From positions 8,686,501-8,750,500 of the forward strand of contig NC_089222.1 in NCBI RefSeq assembly GCF_963924675.1: DNA of 64,000 bases, given 5' to 3'. Every line of letters starts with the position of its first letter. Within the stretch, counting starts at the first letter, position 1. Shown here in pieces: positions 13,282-25,654 of the stretch. Below the pieces are notes generated by a model that did no database searches, was not told the origin of the DNA, and was given only the letters and a program-made list of their open reading frames with translations. Source of the stretch: Phocoena phocoena. Taxonomy: Eukaryota; Chordata; Mammalia; Artiodactyla; Phocoenidae. The position numbers were made by a program, and so were the translations under genes.

Positions 13282-14340
13282 CCTTAAAAAACTAAAAATA
13301 GAACTACCATAAATCTACAAACAGTAAATGCTGGAGAGGGTGTGGAAAAAAGGGAACCCTCTGCACTGTTGGTGGGAATGTATATTGATACAGCCACTAT
13401 GGAGAACAGTATGGAGGTTCCTTAAAAAACTAAAAATAGAACTACCATACGACCCAGCAATCCCACTACTGGGCATATACCCTGAGAAAACCATAATTCA
13501 AAGAGTCATGTACCACAATGTTTATTGCAGCTGTATTTACAATAGCCAGAACATGGAAGCAGCTTAAGTGTCCATCAACAGATGAATGGATAAAGATGTG
13601 GCGGGGCTTCCCTGGTGGTGCAGTGGTTGAGAGTCCGCCTGCTGATGCAGGGGACATGGGTTTGTGCCCCGGTCTGGGAAGATCCCACATGCCACGGAGC
13701 GGCTGGGCCCGTGAGCCATGGCCGCTGAGCCTGCGCGTCCGGAGCGTGTGCTCCGCAACGGGAGAGGCCACAACAGTGAGAGGCCTGTGTACCTCAAAAA
13801 AAAAAAAAAAGAAGAAGATGTGGCACATATATACAATGGAATATTACTCAGCCATAAAAAGAAGCGAAATTGAGTTATTTGTAGTGAGGTGGATGGACCT
13901 AGAGACTGTCATACAGAGTGAAGTAAGTCAGAAATAGAAAAACAAATACTGTATGCTAACACATATATATGGAATCTAAAAAAAAAGATTCTGAAGAACC
14001 TAGGGGCAGGACAAGAATAAAGACGCAGACGTAGAGAATGGACTTGAGGACACGGGGAGGGGGAACAGTAAGCTGGAACGGAGTGAGAGAGTGGCATGGA
14101 CATATATACACTACCAAATGTAAAATAGATAGCTAGTGGGAAGCAGCCACATAGCACAGGGAGATCAGCTTGGTGCTTTGTGACCACCTAGAGGGGTGGG
14201 ATAGGGAGGGTGGGAGGGAGATACAAGAGGGAGAAGATATGGGGATATATGTATATGTATAGCTGATTCACTTTGTTGTACAGCAGAATATAACACACCA
14301 TTGTAAAGCTATTATACTCCAATAAAGATGATAAAAAAGT
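13282..14340 (+). mobile_element. Younger 5'-truncated L1 inserted in older L1
   Basis: The 3' terminal part of a younger L1, with ORF2 C-terminal coding sequence (zinc-knuckle region, TGTTGGTGGGAATGTATATT) and a 3' UTR ending CAATAAAGATGATAAAAAAG. A direct repeat ATTAGAACTC at 13272-13281 and 14341-14350 marks the insertion, and the host L1 reads through when this block is removed. The 5' end has a 30-bp segment (13282-13311) that exactly repeats 13420-13449. A CHR SINE at 13603-13813 interrupts it. The ORF2 part is otherwise close to open. Confidence 0.9.
13603..13813 (+). mobile_element. CHR SINE nested in the younger L1
   Basis: Short CHR copy with an A tail of about 14 and a 10-bp target-site duplication AAGATGTGGC at 13593-13602 and 13815-13824. 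The L1 sequence '...GGATAAAGATGTGGCACATA' is restored when the SINE is removed. It is the youngest layer of this nest. Confidence 0.95.
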
Positions 14341-15734
14341 ATTAGAACTCTTAGGAATACATTTAACCAAGGAAGTGCAAGACTTGTACACTGAAAACTA
14401 CAAAATATTGTTGAAAGAAATTTAGAAAGATATGGATAGACACATAGAGCAATAGAATAGAATTGAGAGTCCAGAAATAAACCCTCATATCAATGGCAAG
14501 TTGAGTGTCAGAAGAGTACAAAGACAATTCAGTGGGGAAAACAGTGTTTTTAATAAATGGTGATGTGATCACTAGACATCCACACAAAAAAATTAAGTAA
14601 AATTGGACCCATACATCACCCATATACAAAAATTAACTCAAAATATACCAAAGACCTAAATGTAAGAGCTCACACTATAAAACCTTTAGAATAAGACAGA
14701 GGAATAAATCTTAATGACCTTGGGATAGGCAATGGTTTCTTAGATGTGACCTCAAAATCACAAAGAACAAAAGAAAAAGGAGATAAATTGGATATCACCA
14801 AATTGTGCTTTATAGAAAAACATTAAGAAAATTAAAGGGCAACTTAAAGAATGTGAGAAGAAAACTGTACATCCATCATAACTTGTTATCTAGAATATAT
14901 AAAGAACACTCACAACTCAGTAATAAACAGACAACCTAATTTAAAAATGGACAGAAGATCTAAACTGACAGTTCTCCAAAGACATACAAATGGCCAATAA
15001 CACATGAAAAGATGCTCAAATTATTAGCTATCAGGGAAATGCAAATGGAAACCACATGAGATACCACTTTATGCACACAAGAACGGTTATATAAAAAAAT
15101 CAGATAATAACAAATAAAAATTGTTGGTGAGAAAGTGGAGAGGTTGGAACCTTCATATGCTGCTAAATGTAAAATTCTTCTGCTGCTTTGGGAAACAGCC
15201 TGGCAGTTCCTCAAATGTTTACACATAGGGTTACCAGCCATTCTTCTTTACTCAGGAGAAATTAAAACATGTGCACACAAAATCTTGCGTGAATGTTTTA
15301 TGAAAGTTCATAGTAGCATTGTTCATATTAGCCAAAAAGTGGTTACAACACAAATGCCCATCAAATGATGAATGAATAAACAAAATGTGCTAGATCTATA
15401 TAATGAAATATTACTTGGCAGTAAAAAGGAATAAAGTACTGGTATGCAACAATGTGAGATGAAAACCTCGAAAATATTACACTCAGTGAAAAAAGCCAGT
15501 CACAAAGGACCATATTGTATGATTCCATTTATATAAAATGGCCTGAGTGGGTAAATCTACAGGCATATAGTGTAGCTTAGTGGTTGCCTGGGGCTGAAGA
15601 TGGGGAGCCACTGGCATTAGGGGTGATGGCTGTGTGGTGCAAAGCTTCTTTGTGGGGTAACAAAATGTTCTAAAATTTATTATGGTGATGCATGCACAAG
15701 TCTAGGAATATACTAAAAGCCCTCAAGTGTAGGC

Positions 15735-15872
15735 TTTAATTAATTAATTAATTAATTAATTTTGGCTGTGCTGTCTGGCTTGCGGGATCTTAGTTCCCTG
15801 ACCAGGGATCGAACCCGCGCTCCCTGCCATACAAGCACAGAGTCATAACCATTGGACAGCCAGGGAAGTCCC
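15735..15872 (-). mobile_element. Old CHR-type SINE in an L1 3' UTR
   Basis: Minus-oriented, (ATTA)n then TTTTGGCTGTGCTGTCTGGC and GACCAGGGATCGAACCCGCG, ending CCAGGGAAGTCCC. It is the older, shorter tRNA-derived relative (about 135 bp) of the CHR copies. A diverged duplication (AAGTGTA/AGGTGTA) flanks it. Confidence 0.88.
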
Positions 15873-16520
15873 GAGGTGTACAATTTAAAAGGATGAATTC
15901 TATGACACATTAATTATACCTCAATAAAGTTGTTTTAAAAATGGAGTTAATAAATAGTATGAGAAGCCAGACTTCTCTCTCAGAAAAGTCAATATGTTTC
16001 TACAAAACTCATTTATATTTTTGTTTAGGCATGTATTATATACATGAAACATTTTCATTCTCCTTAATATAGTTAAGACTCAAGTTGGAATAAAATGGCC
16101 TAATATTAACTGGCTCCTTTATGTACCTACAAAATAAAATGTTAACAAGTGGCAATTAGAGCACTCCAGCCAAAGTGCACTCTGCTAAGGATGATTTAAC
16201 AAGCCACCGCATTTTCTCACTTTGAAATTGAAGATTTGTCTGTGATTACCTTTCTGTTAAGTTTGGCAGGTTGTCTTTTGCCTAGTTTTAATATCATTTT
16301 ACCACTTAAACGTTTAGTGTAATGTCAAATAATGGTTAAGCATTGTTAACTGGCATACTGGGTCTCCTTGCCCTTAAATCAACTTAAGTATTACAGAATA
16401 AGTGTTCTTTACAGTAAATCGGTGACACTTTTACATCAAATTATTTAGTTAAAATAAGATGCACTGAAATGTAAATTTTTTACCCTATCATTTTTTATTG
16501 TAATTTAAAAAAATAAATAT

Positions 16521-16812
16521 ATTTATTTATTTTTGGCTGCATTGGGTCTTCGTTGCTGCGCGTGGCTTTCTCTAGTTGCGGTGAGCAGGGGCTACTCTTC
16601 CTTGTGGTGCATGGGCTTCTCATTGCAGTGGCTTCTCTTGTTGCGGAGCATGAGCTCTAGGTGCGTGGGCTTCAGTAATTGTGGCAGGCAGGCTCAGTAG
16701 TTGTGGCCCACAGGCTTAGTTGCTCAGTGGCATCTTCCCAGACCAGGGCTCAAACCCATGTCCCCTGCACTGGCAGGCAGATTCTTAACCACTGTGCCAC
16801 CAGGGAAGTCCC
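16521..16812 (-). mobile_element. CHR SINE, long form, minus orientation
   Basis: From the TTTATTTATTTTTGGCTGC tail/head region through GTGGCTTCTCTTGTTGCGG to CACCAGGGAAGTCCC. This is the long subfamily with the GAGAAGCC-type 3' half, and it lacks about 20 bp in the middle (TTGCTCAGTGGCATCTTCCC). Confidence 0.93.
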
Positions 16813-17049
16813 TATTCTAATTTTATAGTGAGTGCCTTCATAGCAAAAGGAAGTCTCAGGTGAAAGCAGTCTCATTTTCATGATCAAATATGTTTCCCTT
16901 AAGTCCATTCATTTTCATTTTATTCCATATGCGTTGACTAATTCTCTCTCCTGTTACTCTGCATGGGGCACTGCTGGGTAGCAGGGGGGACTAACTTGAG
17001 AGTCACATTTGTTGACTAGAAGCATGACCTTGTATGAGGAGAGAATGAG

Positions 17050-17175
17050 CATTTGACCACCATGTTTGGTGCTTTACATATGGTATTAAGTCCTTACCAC
17101 GCTCCTCTATGGCAGATTTTATCATTACCATTTAATAGAGGAAAAACCTGAACTTAGGGAAGGTGAACATTGAAG
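17050..17175 (-). repeat. MIR-like old SINE fragment
   Basis: A diverged MIR core in minus orientation: GTGCTTTACATATGGTATTA, TTTTATCATTACCATTTAAT, then GAACTTAGGGAAGGTGA. Confidence 0.5.
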
Positions 17176-17751
17176 ATACCAACACATTTTTTCCCCCAAA
17201 CTAATTACTAACTTCTGTGTTTCAGCTAAGATATTGGTCAGTCAGTTCCTAAAACCATTAAATAAACTCAAATGTGAAGGAAAATATTGATAATTCAAAT
17301 GTTATTAATGTGTGATTTTATCTGAGAACAGTATCTTAAAGAAAATTGTTTAATAAAAAGTTGCTATCCAAAAAAAAAAAAAAAACCCAACAACAAAAAA
17401 CCCCACAATAATAAAGCACTCTTAAACCACACACACACAAAAGTTGATGTCCAGGTGCCCAAAAGAGTGTTTAGTTTGTTTTCTTTTTGTTCTTCTGTGT
17501 ATTTTTTTTTGGTGTATTTTTAATGAGATTATTTGTGTGATCTCACATATGGCCAAGTCCTCATGATTTAAGCAGTTTCAATCCAGCTAGTTTTTCTTTT
17601 CCGATTTTGTTAGTCTGCCCTTTGGCCCTCTTACTTCTTGTTGGCAACCATCTCACTTCCAGAAAGTGTAGACTCCGAATGAGAGAGGGCAGTAAAGCAC
17701 AAATCTTCACTAAGCTGATGGAACACACATTGAACAAAAACCTATAGACTT

Positions 17752-18092
17752 GAGCTTCCCTGGTGGTGCAGTGGTTAAGAATCTGCCTGCCAATGCAGGG
17801 GACACGGGTTTGAGCCCTGGTTCGGGAAGATCCCACATGCGGCGGAGCAGCTAAGCCCGTGCGCCACAACTACTGAGCCTGTGCTCTGGAGTCCACGAGC
17901 CACAACTACTGAAGTCCGTGCGCCTAGAGCCTGTGCTCTGCAACAAGAGAAGCCACCACGATGAGAAGCCCACGCACCTCAACGAAGAGTAGCCCCTGCT
18001 CGCAGCAAGTAGAGAAAGCCCACACGCAGCAACGAAGACCCAACACAGCCAAAAATAAGATAAATGAAATAAATAAATTTATTAACAAAAGA
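17752..18092 (+). mobile_element. CHR SINE, long form, 11-bp TSD
   Basis: Plus-oriented long CHR copy (about 310 bp plus tail) with the GAGAAGCCC 3' half and an AT-rich tail. The target-site duplication CCTATAGACTT lies at 17741-17751 and 18095-18105. The B box reads GGTTTGAGCCC. Confidence 0.95.
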
Positions 18093-18699
18093 ACCCTATA
18101 GACTTTGTGACAAGCTGCCCAGTTTTCCATTATTACAGGTAATTGGAAACCAATTATGATTACGTGAATTTCATTTTTTTCAAATCTCATCAATATCATC
18201 AGTTGGTTACATTTTCCATCAAGACCTCATCAGAGAATCTAAAACTTCAGCCCTATTACCCTGTCTGTGTCTGCTCACTGAACTTGGCCTAGGTCTACCT
18301 GGAAGTTCACCACAGACAGCTGGGTCTTCCTGCATATTCCTGTCTGAAGGATCCTCCTAGCGTCTTCTGCAGCTAAGCCTGAAGGTAACCTCTCAGGAGC
18401 CACCCTCAACTCCTTTTACTTGTCTCATGGAAGAACAATTCTGAGTTGCCCTACCCAGTCTCTCAGTGGCCACCCCCGAGCAGGATCAAGCCCCAATTGC
18501 CTACAGAGTGAATGATCTCATTAACACACACTTATTTACTTGTTTTCCTTTCTTTCCTGTCTTATTCCTTTGCTCCTTCATCTTGCTTCCTGGATCACCT
18601 CCCAAAGAAACTATCTGCATCCAAATCATTGTCTCAAAATCTATTTTTTAAAAAAATTTAATTTTAGGGGGACACCCAAATTAAGAGACTGATTCAGAA

Positions 18700-18964
18700 A
18701 TTACCTTCTCTATTTATATGAGACATACAGAAAAGACAAATTTATAGAAACAGAAAGTAGATAAGTGGTTGCCTAGGGCTAGATGTGGGAACAGAGATTA
18801 ATCATAAATGGGTGTGAGAGATCTTTTTAGGGAGGAAAAATACTCTAAAACTCAGGTGGGGATGGTTGAACCACTCAATAAAGATAGTAAAAATCATTAA
18901 ACTATACACTTGAAATAGGTGAATTTTATGATACGTACAGTATACCTCAATAAAGTTTTTTAAG

Positions 18965-18965
<1 letters not shown>
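18700..18965 (+). mobile_element. Old L1 3' end
   Basis: Contains AGTGGTTGCCTAGGGCTAGA, AACTATACACTTGAAATAGG and ATACCTCAATAAAGTTTTTT. These are typical of the 3' UTR of an old L1. Heavily diverged and non-coding. Confidence 0.8.
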
Positions 18966-19633
<668 letters not shown>

Positions 19634-20503
19634 TCAGGACTGGGGCAGTTAGAACAAGGAAGGAAGCCCAAGCTACCTTCAACCTTTCCTGATGTCGGTG
19701 CACTGTAGCTTCTGTCTCCCTAGTTCTCCTCTGGATGGCACCTGGTGAGCTCTTTGAAACTAGGCACACAGCATGGTGGTGACTGTGGCCACACTTACTG
19801 GATGTGTCCATGGCCACCTTCCCCCTCTCCTGAACACAGTCCTACCATGTGCCCAAATGGCACATGTTCTCTTCTTTGACCATTTTCCAAAAATATATCA
19901 CAGCCAGTGTCCAAGCCATAGAAAAGAGATGTTCTTTTCTCCTCTCTTCCCTTTCCAGATTTTGAGTCCTGTACCCATGAGAGCATTTTCCTCCGACCTC
20001 TATTAAAGCTGCTCATCCCCACTGCAGGCTTTCTGTCTCTTCCAATGTTGCTCTAAAAGGTGATTTCTCCCGTTTCCCGGGTCTCTCATCTCCACTTTTT
20101 CTCTACCTTACTTTTACAAATACATTTCATATCTGTCAGGAGCAGAAGCACAGATGAATCATTGCTAGCTAGAGTGGAAAGGATTTGATATACAGAGGTA
20201 TCTATATCTATATATGTCGTATATATATATATATATCATGATGACTATCCTAATTCTGGTCAATTATGTGTAGAAAATTTGCCTGTGGGAGAAAAAAGTC
20301 GCTCAAAACAATCAAGTGTCAGAGTAGTAAAAGTTCCTTTTGCTGAGATATTTTTCAAAGTTAATCTATTCATTCAATGAATGATAAGAGATCACCTACA
20401 ACAGGCTAAGCCTCCTTTAGATGAGACAGAAATAAAGAAAATATATTGACCTTCATGGGGCTTTGAGTCTAGCTGGGAAAAGAGACATTGAAAAAGCAAT
20501 TAT

Positions 20504-20798
20504 GGGGCTTCTCTGGTGGTGCAGTGGTTAAGAATCTGCCTGCCAATGCAGGGGACACAGGTTCGAGCCCTGGTCTGGGAAGATCCCACATGCCATGGAG
20601 CAACTAAGCCCGTGCGTCACAACTACTGTAGCCCCCGTGCTTAGAGCCTGTGCTCTGCAGCAAGAGAAGCCACCCTAATGAGAAGCCCGAGTACTGCATT
20701 GAAAAGTAGCCCCCTCTCACTGCAACTAGAGAAAGCCTGCGCACAGCAATGAAGACCCAATGCAGCCAAAATAATAAATAAATAAATTTATTTTTTAA
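20504..20798 (+). mobile_element. CHR SINE, long form, perfect 14-bp TSD
   Basis: Plus-oriented long CHR copy starting GGGGCTTCTCTGGTGGTGCA, with B box GGTTCGAGCCC and an AATAAATAAATTT tail. The target-site duplication AAAAAGCAATTATG lies at 20491-20504 and 20799-20812. Confidence 0.95.
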
Positions 20799-20819
20799 AA
20801 AAAGCAATTATGCAATAGG

Positions 20820-21060
20820 TGTGGATTTCATACTAAGGGCAGTAGGAATCCATCTCAGGATTTTAAGCATAGGAATAGCGTAATAAGAATAAATTTGTAT
20901 TTTTTTAAAAGTTCACTCTGTATGGAGAACAGTGTGAAAACAGAGAAGTGACTTTGGAAGCACTGCAGGCAAGAGTGAATGTGGCAGGGAAAAGGGTGGT
21001 AGAAGGAAGGATAGAAAGTCTCAGACATAACTGAGAGATATTTAGGAGGTAAAGTCAAGA
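20820..21060. repeat. Ancient LINE-type repeat (L2-like, tentative)
   Basis: Includes AGTAGGAATCCATCTCAGGA, TTTTAAGCATAGGAATAGCG and AAAGTTCACTCTGTATGGAG. These match the '...gaagccattggagggttttgagcag...atcactctggctgctgtg' phrase of an old mammalian repeat. Diverged; name not certain. Confidence 0.45.
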
Positions 21061-22252
21061 ATATTTGTTGCTTGAATGGATGAGTATTGGGGTAGATGTT
21101 GGGAAAAGGGAGAAGAGGAGGCTAAGGGGGGTGGCAGGACCAGAAATACTAGGTGGATGGCATGATGACGTCCTGTGAGCCAACAAGGAAAACTTCCTAT
21201 TGGGACCCACCATCAGCTTCCATAGCAAATGCTCACATCTGGTTGACTAGAACTATGATTTCTGTGCTTCTTGCTCAGAGCAGATATAAGTCCATTACAT
21301 GGATGAATCATGATTGTTGACTAACATCTGCATTCCTCTCCTCACCTTCCTACCTCCCACCATTGTCCTACTATGGAGTCTTACTCTTCCATCTTCCCAG
21401 ATGAGTGCTGAGAAGAACTGTTGATTGAGATGGAAGACTGGTATTCTACCAAATGGAGACATACCCCCAGAGCTGTACATTCAGAAGTCTTTACTGGGCT
21501 TGGCTTTGCCCATGGAAGGATTCACCAATTAGCAGGAGATCCTGACACAAGGATCTGCCTTGCATCTGGTGACTGTTTGGGATCACCTATGTTCATTATT
21601 CTCTATCAACTACAGGTGCGTCTTCTTTTAGAAGTTGTCATTTCTGGCCTTCATCATGCTGACAAATTCTTTTGTGGGCAATGAACTCAAGAATGAAATG
21701 GAGAGAGAGGAGCCTGGGCTAGGTTTGGGGGTACTTTACGTTAATTCACCATCCCTAGAGGGTAGTACTTCATATAATTCCCCATCATTTCCGATATTCT
21801 TACATACTTCTGAAGATATTTATCCCTGGCAAACTGCAAGTATGTAACCACTTACCCAATAAATTGGTTAAGTATAACCAATGTTCCTACAGTCTACACC
21901 CAACACAGCATTTCCTTTGGGTAATGTTGTTTCTGTGGATTAGTCTGCATTTATAATAGGAAAACATGGTTACCCTCTGATGAAGAGCAGAAATTTGAGT
22001 CTCCTCCTGACACACCATTTACCTGGGCTGGTAAGCTGCAGGGTGTCGAGCCTGGATAGAGGAACCATTACAAACGCTATCTTAATAACTTGGAGGTGGC
22101 ACAGACTCAAGTCAAATTACTTTGTGGCTTTGGTTAAGTTCCATCACATGGAGAATACCCCGAGAATGGGAAGGCAAAAAAGTGCCTATACCAAACATTA
22201 CAAGTTGTAAAGACATATCACCCCTTGAGAGAAGACTAAATATAGAGCTTAC

Positions 22253-22359
22253 CTCCAAGAGGAGGAGAAATTCGGGGCTCCGGTCTGACTCGTTCAGAGC
22301 CAAAGTCAAAAGACTGGCTTTCCTCACTACAGTTTCCATCTTCAATTCCATCAACAACC
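22253..22359 (-). CDS. KCNH7: KCNH7 coding exon: linker segment (VVDGIEDG...ISPPLG)
   Basis: A 107-nt exon. One nucleotide completes the Arg codon started in the previous exon, then come 35 codons and one nucleotide of the next Asp codon. The acceptor is TTTTAAACAG and the donor is GGAG|GTAAGC. It encodes [14 protein letters not shown], then [20 protein letters not shown] and a Gly. These match the ERG3 linker just before the coiled coil. The phase chain (2+1 on entry, 1+2 on exit) closes with both neighbours, so all four junctions of the partial gene agree. Several open frames run across this exon on both strands; only this one is spliceable in frame. Confidence 0.94.
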
Positions 22360-24396
22360 CTGTTTAAAATAACAAGCATTGGCTAGTTGTGCATTTATAT
22401 CCATGGGTTCCAGTATTCCTAGAAGACTTGAAAAATCGTGTGTTAAATTTCGAAATTCTAGACACTCTAGAGCTGGGCTATCCAATATGGTAGCCATTAG
22501 CCTTATACGGCCATTGAGCACCTGAAATGTGCAAAAAGAGATGTGCTGTAACTATAAAATACACACTGGATTTTGAAGATTTTAGTAAAAAATGTAAGTT
22601 ATTTAATTAGAAATTTTTTACATTGTTCACATTTGAAATGCTAGTATTTGGGGCATATTGAGTCACATAAAATATCTTATTAAAATTATTATTAAATAAT
22701 TCCACGTGTGTGTGTTTACTTTTTAAAGATGTGGCTACTGGAACATTTAAAATTACTCATGTAGCTCACAATTTTAGCTCATGCTACATTTCTATTGAAC
22801 AGCAATGCTATAGATCTTAGACTCATTTATTCTCAGATTCAAAACCTTAAGCTACAGATGTTCTCTTATCTAAATTTATATTAATTCACTACTCTATCCA
22901 GAATTAAAGAGTTTTAACGTAATGTTTACAGAATTGCAGAAAATAACTTTGAAAACATCTTTGCTCTGGACGTGGACAAAACTCTGAAGTGAGAGTTGAG
23001 GAATTATATTTAAATGACTATTAGGACTCTAGCTAATCTTCTTTCCTTGGTAAATAATATCTAACACACTCATTATTTTAAAAAAAGATGAATTTATTGT
23101 AGAAAATGTAAACATAAAGGTAGCAAAAATCTGAAAAGAAGAATCAACTGTCATTCACCACTACCCTTAACATCTTGGTGTGTTCTCAAAATCTTTTTCT
23201 AGATATAAAATAAAATATGTTTTTTCATAAGTGTAGAATAAGTTGTACATGAAAATTTCTTTTCCAGCTCTGATACATTTTCCCCCTTTTTTATAATTTA
23301 GTATTTTTCATTTTAGAGAAATTTTAGGACGGAGAAGAGTTAAGGGATGTTTTCAAATTACCATCTCCAACTGAATTCCTGAACATTTAATATCCACCTA
23401 CTTATCATTAACCCTGTTTTGCTTATTTTCCCCTTAATATTTTCTCTAAATGGATAAGTTGTGTTCTTCAAATGACTAACTAAATATGTAGTATATCAGA
23501 AACATCTCTTGCCTTATAAGCAGAACAACAGAATTTGTATCTATATTTCAGAACTCAAATTTCTGAGATTTTGGACAAAATATGTAACCTTCAAAATACT
23601 TAACACTTCTTACAACTTTATAGTAGAGATAATACAAGCTACTTTAGACGATTCCTGAAAAGACTAAATGTAATAGTAAATGAAAAATTACCTAGCCGAG
23701 TACATGAGACTAGGAATCACTCAATATGTTTTTTTCTTGTCTATTTTTACTGAGCTGTTACACACCGTAGCCTACTCTTTTCACATTTTCTGAGTCAGAA
23801 TTTTTCAGTGTTTCAATCACTTTTAGTTGATCCTAAAGTGAATTTTTTTAAAATTAAAAAATAGAACCATCCCATATTACAGGCTGAAGGGACCAGAAAT
23901 AAAACTAAGTTCAGTCGTCCACAATAATGAAGCAAATACTATGGGACATGAAGACCAGCACTTCACTTCCTTCATAATTTCCACTCATTGCTTCATGAAA
24001 CTTTTGGTAAGATCAGATACTGAGGGGATAACAATACGGACTTTGTTCCATCTCTTTTGTTTTCATTAGAAATTTATAAGTTATAAAATTACAATGTAGA
24101 AATATACATCTATAAAAATAGGTAGAGCTAAATGGATAAAGGGAGAAGAGAAAGAATTTGGAACATGTAATGGACCCTTTTGAGAATGTGACTAACATGA
24201 TTTATTCTCATCTTGCATACACCTCCACGTAGAGTCAAAAATGGCGCACAAAAATTTAAGGAAGCTGAAGCATCGAGGCTAGGAACCTGCATGGCAGAAA
24301 GGCCTAGAAGGCTGACTCATTTACTAGCCAGGTACTAGTCTGAATACAAGGCAGCCAGTTTCACCTCGGAAAGAATTCTATGATGTGAACTCTCAC
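22360..24396 (-). other. KCNH7: KCNH7 intron, 2.0 kb
   Basis: Between the 22359 and 24397 exons, GTGAGA donor and AAACAG acceptor. It holds one hAT-type element (22471-22809). The rest, 22810-24390, is AT-rich DNA in which I recognise no repeat or gene. Confidence 0.85.
22471..22809. mobile_element. Non-autonomous hAT-type DNA transposon
   Basis: The ends are inverted copies of one another: AGCTGGGCTATCCAATATGG on the left and CTATTGAACAGCAATGCT on the right. Inside are ATTGAGCACCTGAAATGTGC and AAAGATGTGGCTACTGGAAC. The element is a common mammalian MER-class hAT relic of about 340 bp with no transposase. Exact name not certain. Confidence 0.7.
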
Positions 24397-24755
24397 CTTG
24401 GACTGAGGTCTGGGGGTCCAGCATTGTTCAAAGTTGAAAGTTGCAATTTCAAGTTCTTCTCTTTTCTTTTACCGTGGTTAGGGGCGTCGGCTTCCTGTTT
24501 GCTTTTGGGGGAATTGGAACTGGAGACTCTGACAGGTGAGTGAAATGGCACTGTTCCCGAGGCCAGCTGCTTCAGGCTTAAGCCGAGATAGCTCTTACTG
24601 CTTCCAGGCCTCTTGCTACGGGAAGAGGAAGATCCCCTTGTGTAGATGGGGGAGAGGGAAGCAGTCTCCTCCTCTTCCCGGCTCTCTTCCTCTTCCTCGT
24701 CTTCCACAATGGATGGGAGTCTCTTCTTGATGCTGCCATTTCCCTTGGGCTCTGG
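24397..24755 (-). CDS. KCNH7: KCNH7 coding exon: acidic/Ser-rich cytoplasmic linker
   Basis: A 359-nt exon encoding 119 residues plus 2 nt of an Arg codon, all open. The acceptor is CCGATTTAG|CCA and the donor is CCAAG|GTGAGA. The product begins [20 protein letters not shown], then an acidic tract broken only by Ser-Arg, then a Ser-rich run, then the block [18 protein letters not shown] and the end [18 protein letters not shown]. These blocks match the distal C-terminal linker of ERG3 as I remember it. This linker is poorly conserved between ERG paralogues, so it is a strong paralogue marker. It is intrinsically disordered in character, with many Ser/Thr and basic residues. The polypyrimidine tract at the acceptor is weak (TATCCTCCGATTTAG). 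The first codon, CCA (Pro), appears to replace a Ser in the human protein as I recall it. Confidence 0.95.
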
Positions 24756-24924
24756 CTAAATCGGAGGATAATATACATGAGTACAGATGGTGAAGACTTC
24801 TTGAGAGGCATATCATTCATGCTGCAGGGCCCATCTGAACAAAGTCAGGTCCCCTAGAGCCTTTAAAATGGAAGACCTCACAGATTTTGCTCTTATTTAT
24901 TCAGCTGTTCAAAGTCTCTCATAC

Positions 24925-25395
24925 TGTCTAGCACAGGGAACTCTACTCAATATTCTGTAATAACCTACATGGGAAAAGAATCTGAAAAAGAATGATTCAC
25001 TTTGCTGTACACCTGAAACTAACACAACACTGTAAATCAACTATACTCCAATAAAAATTTTAAACAAAACAGAAATAGACTCACAGACATAGAAAACAAA
25101 CTTAAGATTACCCAAGGGGAGGGGGGTAGAGGGATAAATTAGGAGTTTGACATTAAAATATACACACTGCTATATATAAAATAGATAACCAACAAGGACC
25201 TCCTATATAGCACAGAGAACTCGATTCAATATCTTGGAATAACTTATAATGGAAGAGAATGTTAAAAAAGGATATATACATATATATATGTATATATATA
25301 CATATATATATATATATCTCAATCACTTTACTGTACACCTGAAACTAACACAACATTGTAAATCAACTATATTTCAATAAAAGATGTTAAAAATC
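24925..25395 (+). mobile_element. Two tandem L1 3' ends
   Basis: Two successive copies of the same L1 3' UTR: 24925-25055 and about 25060-25395. Both end with TGTACACCTGAAACTAACAC, a stretch like CAACATTGTAAATCAACTAT, and CAATAAAA. The second has a (TA)n run at 25271-25318. This is either two insertions at one A-rich site or a tandem duplication. Confidence 0.85.
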
Positions 25396-25654
25396 TCCCC
25401 ATTTCTGATCTCAGCTAGGTTTACTCTCTCTGCTTTCCTGGTGTTAGCCCACAATGGTCTTTTAAACTCTCTTGGTGGTGAGCTATGTAAAAGGTGCATT
25501 TGATCAGGTTTGCATTGAGGTTTTAATCAGCCTGTCATTTATAATAGCATATGATGGCATGTTTTTAGGAATAAGACATTTTTCAATTTTACTGGAAGGT
25601 CTTGGGCCTTGATAGTTTATTTAATTTATTTATTTCATTTTTCAGGTATCCTCA

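Larger units (their letters stand above)
10960..15945 (+). mobile_element. Old L1, interrupted by a younger L1 and SINEs
   Basis: Plus-oriented, heavily mutated L1 ORF2 and 3' UTR. Recognisable pieces include AAGCCCAGGACCAGATGGCT near 12390 (endonuclease/RT linker), CTCAATAGGTGCAAGAAAAAG near 12775 in the RT region, and TTGCAGGATACAAGATGAGC near 13160. After the inserted L1 it continues with AGGAATACATTTAACCAAGG at 14354. The 3' UTR ends near GACACATTAATTATACCTCA and AATAAAGTTG (about 15930). Many stops and frameshifts remove any coding ability. Three later insertions sit inside it: 13282-14340 (L1), 13603-13813 (SINE within that L1) and 15735-15872 (SINE). Confidence 0.9.
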
